Shown here piece after piece: positions 10,760 to 18,406 of a DNA stretch of 64,000 nucleotides (positions are counted from its first letter, which is position 1; each line of letters starts with the position of its first letter). This stretch comes from Amycolatopsis sp. 195334CR (lineage in GTDB: Bacteria > Actinomycetota > Actinomycetes > Mycobacteriales > Pseudonocardiaceae), in assembly GCF_017309385.1 (NCBI RefSeq), contig NZ_JAFJMJ010000001.1:1674001-1738000 (forward strand). Reading direction: 5' to 3'. The translations under genes were made by a program, and so were the position numbers. Under the pieces are notes generated by a model. It was given only the letters and a program-made list of their open reading frames with translations, had not been told where the DNA came from and made no database searches.

Positions 10760-11626
10760 ATGCGAGCGCTGAGGGTGGTCGGGTTGCACGAGGACGGCCG
10801 GTCCATCGTGTGCGAAGACACGGCCCGCGGTGAGCGCTTCCTGCTGCCCGCCGACGAACGACTGCGGGCGGCCGCCCGCGGCGACATCACGCGACTGGGG
10901 CAGATCGAAATCGAGCTGGAGAGCCAGATGCGTCCACGCGAGATCCAGGCCAGGATCCGGGCCGGGGAGTCCGTCGAACAGGTAGCCAACAGCGGCGGCA
11001 TCCCGGTCGCGCGCGTGGAGCGGTTCGCCTACCCGGTGCTGCTGGAGCGCTCGCGCACGGCGGAGATGGCCCAGGCCGCGCACCCGGTCCGCGAAGACGG
11101 CCCGGACGTGCAGACGCTCGGCGAGGTGGTGGCCTACGCGTTCGGCGTGTTCGGCCAGGACTACACGAACGCCAGCTGGGACTCGTGGAAGGGCGAGGAC
11201 GGCAAGTGGGTGGTCGGCCTGAACTGGCAGACCGGCCGCTCGGACAACCGCGCGCACTGGTGCTTCGCGCCGGGTGCGCACGGGGGCACCGTCTCCGCGC
11301 TGGACGAGAACGCGCAGGCGCTGATGGACCCGAACGCCTACCGCTCGCTGCGGGCGGTGGACGCGCTCGGCAGGCCGTCGGCGCCGGTGGAGGAGCAGCC
11401 CGCGCTGGAGGACGTCGAGGAGACCGTGGTCGAGGCCCCGGTGGCCGAGGTGCCCGAAGAGGAGCCCGCGTCGGCGACCGCGGACGGCGGCTTGGCACTG
11501 CCCGGTGTCGAAGAGCAGGTCGAGGCCGCGAAGGCGGCGCCGCGTCCGGCCAAGAAGAAAAAGGGCCACCCGGCGGTGCCCGCGTGGGAGGACGTCCTGC
11601 TCGGGGTCCGCTCTTCGCGCGGGTAA
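10760..11626 (+). CDS. sepH: Cell division protein SepH (DUF3071)
   Basis: SepH is an actinobacterial division regulator that binds FtsZ and stimulates Z-ring assembly. The 288-residue protein matches by its N-terminal DUF3071 domain: MRALRVVGLHEDGRSIV, LPADERLRAAARGD, the strongly conserved GQIEIELESQMRPREIQARI, and a helix-turn-helix around VEQVANSGGIPVARVERF. The C-terminal third is acidic and Pro/Ala-rich and ends in a Lys-rich tail (PAKKKKGHPAVPAWEDVLLG). The start is the ATG at 10760 with GGGGAGG upstream; an in-frame GTG-like start further upstream adds residues not found in the family. It corresponds to Rv0883c. Confidence 0.93.
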   Translation: MRALRVVGLHEDGRSIVCEDTARGERFLLPADERLRAAARGDITRLGQIEIELESQMRPREIQARIRAGESVEQVANSGGIPVARVERFAYPVLLERSRTAEMAQAAHPVREDGPDVQTLGEVVAYAFGVFGQDYTNASWDSWKGEDGKWVVGLNWQTGRSDNRAHWCFAPGAHGGTVSALDENAQALMDPNAYRSLRAVDALGRPSAPVEEQPALEDVEETVVEAPVAEVPEEEPASATADGGLALPGVEEQVEAAKAAPRPAKKKKGHPAVPAWEDVLLGVRSSRG

Positions 11627-11662
11627 GAACGCGTTCCTGCGCTCGGAGACCCTCCGTCGAGG

Positions 11663-11880
11663 CTAGTCGAGCTTCGCCGCGAGCGTCTTCGGCGCGATCT
11701 GCTTGTAAGCCCGCGATCTGCTTATAAGCCTCGGTGACCACCGCGGCCAGTTCGATCCAGTCCACCTCCACGTCGAGGTAGACACCGAGCCAGCCGCGGT
11801 GGCCCACGTACGGGGGCCGGAAGAAGCGATCGGGCTCGGCCTCGACGAGTTCCTCCTGCACGCCAGCCGAGCCAGTGATG
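11663..11880 (-). pseudogene. MmcQ/YjbR-family gene remnant, truncated and frameshifted
   Basis: The minus strand encodes the C-terminal half of a YjbR/MmcQ DNA-binding-like protein: PDRFFRPPYVGHRGWLGVYL, then VDWIELAAVVTEAYKQIA. The natural ending PKTLAAKLD and stop lie in another frame, because a 19-base segment is duplicated (11693-11711 and 11712-11730). The N-terminal half is absent: homology stops where the palindromic repeat at 11879-11933 begins. No start codon or ribosome site serves the fragment. Confidence 0.8.
11693..11730. repeat. 19-bp tandem duplication inside the yjbR remnant
   Basis: Two adjacent 19-base copies (CGCGATCTGCTTGTAAGCC and CGCGATCTGCTTATAAGCC) differ at one position. 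Since 19 is not a multiple of three, the duplication shifts the frame. Removing one copy joins the two homologous parts in frame. Confidence 0.95.
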
Positions 11881-11933
11881 CTGTGAATGTGGCTTTCACT
11901 GCCGATTCCGCTGTGAAAGCCACATTCACAGCA
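11879..11933. repeat. Palindromic repeat, class I, copy 2
   Basis: A 55-bp palindrome: a 20-base arm GCTGTGAATGTGGCTTTCAC, 13-base centre TGCCGATTCCGCT, then the complementary arm. It abuts the truncated end of the yjbR remnant and lies 15 bases beyond the 3' end of the DUF2537 gene. Confidence 0.95.
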
Positions 11934-11948
11934 CATCGGGCGCCCCCG

Positions 11949-12569
11949 TCAGGCGAAGACCACGGCCAGTACGCCGATCCACGAGAAGGCGATGCCCGCC
12001 GCCGCGCCCAGGACGACCCAGCGCAGGATCGGCAGCTTCCGCCCCAGCCACAGCGAGGGGGCCAGCCCGGCCGAGACCAGGACCGCCGCGACGAAGGCCA
12101 GCAGGCCGCTCGTCTCCGCGGCCAGCGTCCGCGCCAGCGCCAGCATCGCCACGAAGACCACCACGCCGACGAACGCCGCCACCGTCAACCCCGTCGCCCA
12201 CGGGGTGGGTTCCTCGGGCCGCACCGGCTTCCGCACTAGCGCGTCCGGAGGAGGGATCACCGAACCCGCGTCGGTCACCGGGTCGACGTAGTAGACCGTC
12301 GTGCCCATCACCTCGGCGACCCGGCCGGCCAGCTGGCGCCCGCGTTGCGAGACCACGGCGGCGGCTTCGCGATCACCGTTGGCGCGACGGACGGCGGCGG
12401 CGACCCTGGCCCACTCGTGCAGCGCGTCGGCGAGGTCCGCGCCGATCGCCACGTTGTGCGGATCGACCTCCTCGCCGAGCACCGCGCGCTCACCGCGGAC
12501 CCGCAGTTCCACTCTCGCCAGCCTCTCGCTCGTCAAGCCCCCGTCCGCCCCAAACCTACCGAGCGCCAC
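11949..12569 (-). CDS. DUF2537-type membrane protein (Rv0882-like)
   Basis: A 206-residue protein with a soluble N-terminal half (about 1-125) and four hydrophobic helices at the C-terminus (TGLTVAAFVGVVVFVAMLAL, then SGLLAFVAAVLVSAGL, and two more). Size, layout and position next to the SpoU methyltransferase and SepH match the actinobacterial DUF2537 family (Rv0882). Function is unknown. The GTG start overlaps the methyltransferase stop by 14 bases; a TTG 12 codons inside is an alternative start. It is downstream of the methyltransferase in one operon. Confidence 0.8.
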   Translation of the reverse strand: MALGRFGADGGLTSERLARVELRVRGERAVLGEEVDPHNVAIGADLADALHEWARVAAAVRRANGDREAAAVVSQRGRQLAGRVAEVMGTTVYYVDPVTDAGSVIPPPDALVRKPVRPEEPTPWATGLTVAAFVGVVVFVAMLALARTLAAETSGLLAFVAAVLVSAGLAPSLWLGRKLPILRWVVLGAAAGIAFSWIGVLAVVFA

Positions 12570-13359
12570 CGAGTTCGTAGAACGCGACGGCCGCGGCGGT
12601 GGCCACGTTGAGCGAGTCGACCCCGGCCGCCATCGGGATCCGGACCGCGAGATCGGCCGCGGCCAGCGCTTCTTCGGTCAGGCCCGGCCCCTCCGAGCCG
12701 ACCAGCAACGCCACCTTCCCCAGCCCCCGCACCTCGCGGAGCGACACCGAGCCGGGCCGCGGGGTCAGCGCGGCCACGCGATAGCCGTGTTCGCGGAGCA
12801 GGCCCAGCCCCTCCGGCCACGGCTCCAGCCGCGCGAACGGCACCCGCAGCACGTTGCCCATCGACACGCGGACGCTGCGCCGGTACAGCGGATCGGCGCA
12901 GCCGGGCCCGAGCAGCACGCCGTCGATGCCGAGCGCGGCGGCGTTGCGGAACAGCGAACCCAGGTTCTCGTGATCACCGACACCTTCGAGCACGGCCAGT
13001 GTCCGAGCCTGCGCGATCAGTTCCGGCGCGCCGGGCTGGGGCGCGCGGTCGGCGACCGCGAGCACCCCTCGGTTGAGGTGGAAGCCGACCACGTCGGCCA
13101 TCGTCTGCGCCGGGGTGACGTAGGCCGGTACGTCCGCCGGCGCGAGTTCCTCGCCCAGTTCCTCGATCCGCCGCTCGACCCCGAGCAAAGCCCGCACCGG
13201 GTAAGGCGATTCCAGCAGTCGTCGCACCACCACCGTGCCCTCGGCGATGACAAAACCGCGCCCGCCGGGGCGATCCGGGCGCCGATCCGCGGTGGAGAGG
13301 TTTCGGAAGTCGTCCAGCCGGGGATCTGCGGGGTCATGGACGTGAATGGTGTGGGCCAC
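12556..13359 (-). CDS. SpoU/TrmH-family RNA 2'-O-methyltransferase
   Basis: A SAM-dependent methyltransferase of the SPOUT class, about 267 residues, that probably methylates a ribose in rRNA or tRNA (Rv0881-like). An N-terminal substrate-binding domain (VIAEGTVVVRRLLES) is followed by the knot domain with motif 1 GVGDHENLGSLFRNAAALG, motif 2 LLVGSEGPGLTEEAL and motif 3 IPMAAGVDSLNVATAAAV, all complete. The GTG at 13359 fits the family N-terminus (TIHVHDPADPRL); longer in-frame starts are ATG 13383 and GTG 13410, the latter near a possible -10 element, so the start is uncertain. Confidence 0.9.
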   Translation of the reverse strand: MAHTIHVHDPADPRLDDFRNLSTADRRPDRPGGRGFVIAEGTVVVRRLLESPYPVRALLGVERRIEELGEELAPADVPAYVTPAQTMADVVGFHLNRGVLAVADRAPQPGAPELIAQARTLAVLEGVGDHENLGSLFRNAAALGIDGVLLGPGCADPLYRRSVRVSMGNVLRVPFARLEPWPEGLGLLREHGYRVAALTPRPGSVSLREVRGLGKVALLVGSEGPGLTEEALAAADLAVRIPMAAGVDSLNVATAAAVAFYELGGAR

Positions 13360-13585
13360 CCGGCGAGTCTGCCATCCGGTCATCCCACGGGCTGGTGGGC
13401 CGAACGACACCGGTGCTCTAGTACAAACGGATGATTATCGCGGATAGTTAAGGAAAGGTAACTCACAGCACCAGTTTGGGCCTAGCTCATCCGCAGGGGC
13501 TGTGTAACGGTTGTCCGCCTGGCTGGCAAAACGCCAAGGCGCACCAGGGGCCGCCTCGGCCGGAACGAAGAACAAGGGATGGGCC

Positions 13586-15082
13586 ATGGGCAAGGACGTG
13601 TCAGCGGACCCGTTCAACCCCCGCGACCGGGGGCGCTACCGAAGAAAAGTGCAGCGCTGCCTCGACACCCTCGCCCGAATGCTCTCGGATGGGAGTTTTT
13701 CCTTTCCCCGCAAGCACATCGGGCTCGAGGTCGAGCTGAACCTGGTGGACGACAAGATGCGTCCGTCGATGACGAACGCCGCCGTGCTGGAGGCACTGGA
13801 CGACCCGTCGTTCACCACCGAACTCGGGCAGCACAACATCGAACTGAACGTGCCACCCCGCCCGCTCGCCGGGGATTCCGCGCTGGAACTGGAAGACGAG
13901 CTGCGGTCCTACCTGAACCGCGCCGCGGCCAAGGCCCGTGAGGCGCATTCGCACGTGGCCCCGATCGGCATCCTGCCGACCCTCGGCCACGAGCACTTCG
14001 ACCAGAAGTGGCTCACCCCGAACGCGCGTTATTCCTTGCTGAACGACCAGATCTTCGCCGCGCGCGGTGAGCAAACGGTGTTATCGATGGAAGGCGCGGC
14101 CCTGCCGGGGCAGAAGGCCGAGCGCCTGCGCAGCTATGCCGAATCGATCCTGCCCGAGGCCGCGTGCACCTCGGTCCAGTTGCACCTGCAGGTGGCGCCC
14201 GAGGAGTTCGCCCCGCACTGGAACGCCGCCCAGTGCCTGGCCGGGGTGCAGGTGGCGCTCGGCGCGAATTCGCCGTTCCTGCTGGGCAAAGCGCTCTGGC
14301 ACGAGACCAGGATCCCGTTGTTCCTGCAGTCCACCGACACCCGGCCGGAGGAGCTGAAGAACCAGGGCGTGCGGCCGAGGGTCTGGTTCGGCGAGCGCTG
14401 GATCACCTCGATCTTCGACCTGTTCGAGGAGAACGTCCGCTACTTTCCCGGCCTGCTCCCGGAAACGGACGCCGAGGATCCGGTTGAGGCGCTGGAGTCC
14501 GGGCAGGCGCCGAAGCTGACCGAACTGCGCCTGCACAACGGCACCGTCTGGCGCTGGAACCGGCCGGTGTACGACGTGGTGGACGGGAAACCCCATCTGC
14601 GGGTGGAAAACCGGGTGCTGCCCGCCGGGCCGACGGTGCTCGACACGATGGCCAACGCAGCCTTCTTCTACGGCGCCCAGCGCGCGCTCGCCGAGGCGGA
14701 GCGCCCGATCTGGACCCAGATGTCCTTCCAGGCCGCCGAAGAGAACCTCTACGCCGGCGCGCGCAACGGCTTCGACGCGCAGTTGTACTGGCCGGGCATC
14801 GGCTGGATCCCGCCGGACGAGCTGGTGCTGCGCATCCTGCTCCCGCTCGCGCACGAGGGGCTGCGGCAGTCCGAAGTGTCCGATGTGGCCAGAGAGCGCT
14901 TCCTCAACGTGATCGAGCAGCGCTGCCTGACCCGGCGCACCGGCGCGCGGTGGCAGCGGGACACCGTTCAACTGGCCCAGGAGCGCGGCGCCGACCGCGA
15001 GTCGGCGCTGGCCGCCATGCTGGCGCGCTACCTCGAACTGACCCAGACCGAGGAGCCGGTCCACACCTGGCCCGTCGACTAG
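13586..15082 (+). CDS. Glutamate-cysteine ligase (GCS2) family protein
   Basis: A 498-residue ATP-dependent carboxylate-amine ligase of the GCS2 group. It carries the family motifs GLEVELNLVDD (metal-binding Glu residues), ELGQHNIELNVPPRPL and the mid-protein VQLHLQVAPEEF. Actinomycetes of this group use mycothiol rather than glutathione, so the real product may be a gamma-glutamyl peptide or a different amide; the sequence does not settle this. The start is the ATG at 13586 with AAGGGA upstream; a longer frame starts at 13511. It stands alone with a 175-base leader that contains no gene. Confidence 0.87.
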   Translation: MGKDVSADPFNPRDRGRYRRKVQRCLDTLARMLSDGSFSFPRKHIGLEVELNLVDDKMRPSMTNAAVLEALDDPSFTTELGQHNIELNVPPRPLAGDSALELEDELRSYLNRAAAKAREAHSHVAPIGILPTLGHEHFDQKWLTPNARYSLLNDQIFAARGEQTVLSMEGAALPGQKAERLRSYAESILPEAACTSVQLHLQVAPEEFAPHWNAAQCLAGVQVALGANSPFLLGKALWHETRIPLFLQSTDTRPEELKNQGVRPRVWFGERWITSIFDLFEENVRYFPGLLPETDAEDPVEALESGQAPKLTELRLHNGTVWRWNRPVYDVVDGKPHLRVENRVLPAGPTVLDTMANAAFFYGAQRALAEAERPIWTQMSFQAAEENLYAGARNGFDAQLYWPGIGWIPPDELVLRILLPLAHEGLRQSEVSDVARERFLNVIEQRCLTRRTGARWQRDTVQLAQERGADRESALAAMLARYLELTQTEEPVHTWPVD

Positions 15083-15136
15083 GCGCTCCGTCGAGCGCGG
15101 CGGGATTAGGATGGAACCTCCCACTGGGAGGTGCGG

Positions 15137-15739
15137 ATGCCCAAGATCATCGGCGGTTCGCTCAACGCGCACCGCGAGCAGGTGCGCGAGCGGGTGTTCA
15201 CCGCCCTGCGCAACCAGCTCTACGAGCGCGGGTTCGACGCGATCACGCTGGCCGGGGTGGCCGCCGAGGCCGAACTCGGCCGCACCGCGATGTACAACCA
15301 CTTCCCCGACAAGGAGAGCCTGCTCGTCGCCTTCGTCGAGGAGGAGGCCGCGCAGTACGTGCGGCGGCTGGAGGCGGCGGTGGACGCCGCCGCCGACCCG
15401 GTGGACCAGCTGGCCGTGTTCGTCCGCCTGCAGCTGCGCGCGCTGGCCGAGTACCACCTGCCGCCCGGCGGCGCGCTGGCCACCACGCTCGGCCCGGCCT
15501 CCTACCGGCGCATCGCCGCGCACGCCGACCCGATCACCCAGCGCCTGCGCACCATCCTCACCGACGGCATGGCGGCCGGACGGTTGCCCGAGGAGGACCC
15601 CGACCTGCTCATCCCGATGATCACCTCCGCACTGGCCAGCCGCCAGATCATCGACGTGCCCGCCGAGCAGCTCGACGCGGCGATCGCCGGTGCGGTCCGG
15701 TTCATCCTGCGCGCGGTCGGGGTGAAAACCGGAAAATAA
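15137..15739 (+). CDS. TetR-family transcriptional regulator next to heme oxygenase
   Basis: A 200-residue TetR regulator. The N-terminal helix-turn-helix spans ALRNQLYERGFDAITLAG to LGRTAMYNHFPDKESLL; the rest is an all-helical ligand domain. The start chosen is the ATG at 15137, six bases after GGGAGG. It ends 72 bases before the heme oxygenase gene, and a 23-bp perfect palindrome lies between, so it may control that gene. The inducer is unknown; heme is a reasonable guess from context only. Confidence 0.9.
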   Translation: MPKIIGGSLNAHREQVRERVFTALRNQLYERGFDAITLAGVAAEAELGRTAMYNHFPDKESLLVAFVEEEAAQYVRRLEAAVDAAADPVDQLAVFVRLQLRALAEYHLPPGGALATTLGPASYRRIAAHADPITQRLRTILTDGMAAGRLPEEDPDLLIPMITSALASRQIIDVPAEQLDAAIAGAVRFILRAVGVKTGK

Positions 15740-15755
15740 GGGTAGCCTAAGTCTA
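15737..15755 (+). promoter_or_regulatory. IdeR/DmdR-like iron box before heme oxygenase
   Basis: The 19-mer TAAGGGTAGCCTAAGTCTA matches about 15 of 19 positions of the actinobacterial iron box TWAGGTTAGSCTAACCTWA; the left half is almost perfect, the right half weak. Its position fits iron-dependent repression of the heme oxygenase, the standard logic for heme-iron release. Confidence 0.6.
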
Positions 15756-15771
15756 GGATATCGCTTACGCT

Positions 15772-15794
15772 CTTTCTGACAGGTTGTCAGAAAG
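15772..15794. promoter_or_regulatory. Palindromic operator between tetR and hmuO
   Basis: A perfect inverted repeat with 10-base arms CTTTCTGACA and TGTCAGAAAG around GGT. It ends 17 bases before the heme oxygenase ATG and just before its ribosome site. Arm length and short centre are typical of TetR-family operators, and a TetR gene lies directly upstream. Confidence 0.75.
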
Positions 15795-15811
15795 TCTGGA
15801 GGGCGTGTCCC

Positions 15812-16483
15812 ATGGCTGCACCGGTGACCGAGGAGCTGGCCCTGCGCCCGTTCTCCGAATCCCTCCGCAACTCGACCAAGGCCGTGCACGAGCGCGCGCA
15901 CCACTCCAGCTACATGGACGCCCTGCTCAGCGGCTCCCTCACGCTGGAGGGCTACGGCCTGCTCGCGGCCCAGTACTACTTCATCTACCGCGCGCTGGAG
16001 CAGGTCACCGACGCCATGGCGGGCGACCCGGTCGGCGGCGACTTCGTCATCGACGAGCTGCGCCGCCTGCCCGCGCTCGAAGCCGACCTGGCCTTCCTGC
16101 TCGGTGAAAACTGGGCCGAGAAGATCGAGCCGGTCCCGGCGACCACCGCCTACGTCGCCCGACTCGGCCGGATGACCGACTGGGCCGGCGGGTACGTCGC
16201 CCACCACTACACGCGCTACCTCGGCGACCTCGCCGGCGGCCAGGTGGTGCGCGCGCTGCTGAAGAAGACCTACGACGTCACCGGCCCCGGCGCGTTGTTC
16301 TACGACTTCGAGAGCGCCGGCAGCCCGAGCGCGTTCCGCAAGCGCTACCGCGCGCTGCTCGACGCGGCGCCGTGGGGCGTGGACGAGCGACGGCGGATCA
16401 TCGACGAGACGCTGATGGCCTTCGAGCTGAACATCGCGGTGCTCGCCGATCTGGCCGAGACCACCGGGCTGGAGTCGGCCTGA
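15812..16483 (+). CDS. hmuO: Heme oxygenase (biliverdin-producing), HmuO type
   Basis: Opens the heme ring with O2 and reducing equivalents to give biliverdin, CO and Fe2+, so that host or environmental heme can serve as an iron source. The 223-residue protein has the proximal His H26 in KAVHERAHHS (equivalent to H20 of Corynebacterium HmuO) and the distal-helix glycines in LGDLAGGQVV. GGAGGG precedes the ATG. An iron box and a TetR-like operator lie just upstream, implying control by iron and by the neighbouring regulator. No heme uptake genes are adjacent. Confidence 0.95.
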   Translation: MAAPVTEELALRPFSESLRNSTKAVHERAHHSSYMDALLSGSLTLEGYGLLAAQYYFIYRALEQVTDAMAGDPVGGDFVIDELRRLPALEADLAFLLGENWAEKIEPVPATTAYVARLGRMTDWAGGYVAHHYTRYLGDLAGGQVVRALLKKTYDVTGPGALFYDFESAGSPSAFRKRYRALLDAAPWGVDERRRIIDETLMAFELNIAVLADLAETTGLESA

Positions 16484-16493
16484 TCACACCGCG

Positions 16494-16524
16494 TTGACCT
16501 CCACCAAGCTGGAGGTAGGACGCT
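16494..16524 (+). promoter_or_regulatory. MerR-type promoter candidate upstream of sod
   Basis: TTGACC (-35) is followed by the dyad ACCTCCA-N6-TGGAGGT and, after a 19-base spacer, GACGCT as a weak -10. A long 19-base spacer with a dyad filling it is the hallmark of promoters activated by MerR-family proteins such as SoxR. The transcript would carry a leader of about 130 bases before sod. The same arrangement occurs at 17343 before nat. Confidence 0.6.
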
Positions 16525-16664
16525 GGTTTGCGGAGGCGGCACCCCGGGTACCGCCCCCGGAGCGGCGTTGTCCCAGCGGGCGGCCCCAGCTCGCCCCGAC
16601 CTGGTGAAAGGCACTAGGTTTGACAGCGCAAGAAACCTGCGTCGAACAAGAAGAAGGAGGGCCG

Positions 16665-17288
16665 ATGGCCCGCTACGAGCTTCCCGACCTCGACTACGAC
16701 TACGGCGCCCTCGCCCCGCACATCTCCGGCGAGATCAACGAGCTGCACCACAGCAAGCACCACGCGACCTACGTCAAGGGCGCGAACGACACGCTCGACA
16801 AGCTCGCCGAAGCCCGTGAGGCCGGCAACTTCGGTGACATCGTCGGCCTGCAGACCACGCTGGCGTTCCACCTCGCCGGGCACGCCAACCACGTGGTGTG
16901 GTGGAAGATCCTGTCCCCGGAAGGCGGCGACAAGCCGACCGGCGAGCTGGCCGCCGCGATCGACGAGGCCTTCGGCTCGTTCGACAAGTTCAAGGCGCAG
17001 TTCACCGCGGTCGCCACCACCATCCAGGGGAACGGCTGGGGCGCGCTGTCCTGGGACCCGATCGGCAAGACGCTGATCACCCAGCAGTTGCGCGACCACC
17101 ACAACAACCTGGTCCTGCCGACCACGCCGATCCTGCTGGTCGACGTCTGGGAGCACGCGTTCTACCTGGACTACAAGAACGTGAAGCCGGACTACGTCAA
17201 GGCGCTGTGGAACATCTTCAACTGGGCCGAGATCAGCAAGCGGTTCGACAACGCCGTCGCCGGTGGCAACGGCCTCCTGCTCGGCTGA
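16665..17288 (+). CDS. sodA: Superoxide dismutase, Fe/Mn family
   Basis: Dismutates superoxide to H2O2 and O2; cytoplasmic (no signal peptide). The 207-residue length is typical. Metal ligands are visible in order: His in [11 protein letters not shown], His in [13 protein letters not shown], and Asp and His in [14 protein letters not shown]. Sequence alone does not fix Mn versus Fe. The start is the ATG with AAGGAGG eight bases upstream; an in-frame TTG at 16620 adds a non-homologous leader. A strong terminator follows. The upstream MerR-like promoter would fit oxidative control. Confidence 0.96.
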   Translation: MARYELPDLDYDYGALAPHISGEINELHHSKHHATYVKGANDTLDKLAEAREAGNFGDIVGLQTTLAFHLAGHANHVVWWKILSPEGGDKPTGELAAAIDEAFGSFDKFKAQFTAVATTIQGNGWGALSWDPIGKTLITQQLRDHHNNLVLPTTPILLVDVWEHAFYLDYKNVKPDYVKALWNIFNWAEISKRFDNAVAGGNGLLLG

Positions 17289-17305
17289 GCACCCGCTCAA
17301 CCCCA

Positions 17306-17341
17306 ACGGGGCTCTCCCACACCGGGAGGGCCCCGTTTTTC
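17306..17341 (+). terminator. Intrinsic terminator after sod
   Basis: A GC-rich stem (ACGGGGC..TCTCCC pairing with GGGAGG.GCCCCGT) is followed directly by TTTTT on the plus strand, the standard intrinsic terminator form. It separates sod from nat, so nat needs its own promoter. Confidence 0.9.
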
Positions 17342-17342
17342 G

Positions 17343-17373
17343 TTGACCTCCACCGCGGTGGAGGGGGCAGGCT
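17343..17373 (+). promoter_or_regulatory. MerR-type promoter candidate directly before nat
   Basis: TTGACC (17343-17348) overlaps the perfect 18-bp palindrome CCTCCACCGCGGTGGAGG. After a 19-base spacer CAGGCT (17368-17373) can serve as -10, which puts the transcription start about at the ATG of nat (17380), so the mRNA would be leaderless. It is closely similar to the element at 16494. Confidence 0.65.
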
Positions 17374-17379
17374 GGTGGC

Positions 17380-18129
17380 ATGGACGCCTACCTGACCCGC
17401 CTCGGCCTGGGCGAGCGGCCCGCCGCCGATCTCGACGGCCTGCGCCTGCTGCACCGCACCCACCTGGCGAAGGTGCCCTTCGAGAACCTCGACATCCACC
17501 TCGGCGTGCCGGTCACCCTGACCGAGGAGTCCCTTGTGGACAAGATCGTGCACCGGCGCCGCGGCGGCATCTGCTACGAGCTGAACGGCGCCTTCGCCCT
17601 GCTGCTGCGCGACCTCGGCTTCGAGGTGACGCTGCTCGGCGCGGCGACCTTCCGCGAGGACGGCGAGCTGTACCCCAAGCTGACGCACCTGGCGCTGCGG
17701 GTGGACCTGGACGAGCCGTGGCTGGTGGACGTCGGCTTCGGCCGGTTCGCGCGGCAACCGCTGCGCCTGACCGAGCCGGGCGAGCAGCTCGACGAGGACG
17801 GCGTGTTCACCGTGATCGGGCTGCCGACCGGGCAGTTCGAGGTGCACCACGACGGCTCGCCCGTCTACCGCACCGATCCGCTGCCGCTGCGCCTGGCCGA
17901 CCTGGTCCCGAGCTGCCACTGGACGACCACCTCGCCGGAGTCGCGCTTCACCAGTAAATCCAGCTGCTCCTTGCGCACCGACGCCGGACGGTTCACGCTT
18001 TCCGGTGATCGGCTGATCACCACCGTGGCCGGGGAGCGAACCGAGGAGACACTGGCGGACGACACGGCGATCCTGGCCGCGTACCGGACTCGATTCGGCG
18101 TCGAGCTGGATCGGGTACCCCGGACATGA
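17380..18129 (+). CDS. nat: Arylamine N-acetyltransferase
   Basis: Transfers acetyl from acetyl-CoA to arylamines and hydrazines by a Cys-His-Asp triad. In this 249-residue protein the triad is C65 in GGICYELNG, H103 in LTHLALRVD and D117 in PWLVDVGFG; the PFENLDIHLG motif is also present. The ATG has no ribosome site but sits at the predicted transcription start of the MerR-like promoter. It may serve detoxification or amide synthesis with an aromatic amine starter; no biosynthetic cluster surrounds it. Confidence 0.95.
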   Translation: MDAYLTRLGLGERPAADLDGLRLLHRTHLAKVPFENLDIHLGVPVTLTEESLVDKIVHRRRGGICYELNGAFALLLRDLGFEVTLLGAATFREDGELYPKLTHLALRVDLDEPWLVDVGFGRFARQPLRLTEPGEQLDEDGVFTVIGLPTGQFEVHHDGSPVYRTDPLPLRLADLVPSCHWTTTSPESRFTSKSSCSLRTDAGRFTLSGDRLITTVAGERTEETLADDTAILAAYRTRFGVELDRVPRT

Positions 18130-18170
18130 ACGAGGCCCCGCTCCCGGGGTGCCCGGTTGCGAGGCCTCGT
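18130..18170 (+). terminator. Stem-loop after nat
   Basis: ACGAGGCC pairs with GGCCTCGT across a 25-base GC-rich loop starting right at the nat stop codon. No T-run follows, so it may only stabilise the mRNA 3' end. Confidence 0.5.
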
Positions 18171-18215
18171 CCGTTCCCGAACTGACTGCCGCTCCCACCA
18201 CGAAGCGGACGTGTA

Positions 18216-18234
18216 TGAGGTTAGCCTAACCTGA
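18216..18234. promoter_or_regulatory. Near-consensus IdeR/DmdR iron box without an adjacent gene start
   Basis: TGAGGTTAGCCTAACCTGA matches 17 of 19 positions of TWAGGTTAGSCTAACCTWA and is almost fully palindromic. Both neighbouring genes converge on this region, so it does not precede a protein gene start. TAGCCT or TAGGCT inside it could be a -10 element on either strand. Confidence 0.8.
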
Positions 18235-18320
18235 CTCATCCGCGCAAGGGGTCGGTTCGTGGGTGTTTCGAAGCGGCGGAGCCGCTTGCTGTGGGCCGCC
18301 AGCTCGCACCGCAGCGGGTT

Positions 18321-18406
18321 CTCAGGCGGCTTCTCGCGAGGACAGCTTCACCGTGGTGAATCGGTTATTCATGAGGTGGAGCTCCCGGAGCGAGAAGCCG
18401 CCTGAG
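18321..18406. repeat. Long inverted repeat, 17-bp perfect arms
   Basis: CTCAGGCGGCTTCTCGC (18321-18337) and its exact complement (18390-18406) enclose 52 bases; weaker pairing extends outwards. RNA from either strand would fold into a long hairpin. It lies 45 bases beyond the 3' end of the secreted-protein gene on the minus strand. No transposase is associated. Confidence 0.9.

Noticed and set aside
14081..16207. Very long antisense open frames, e.g. 708 codons over the ligase and heme oxygenase genes, and 951 codons at 24020-26875
   Set aside because: High GC leaves few stops in antisense frames; the sense genes have full domain motifs, while these translate to Arg/Gly/Pro/Gln-rich text without motifs.
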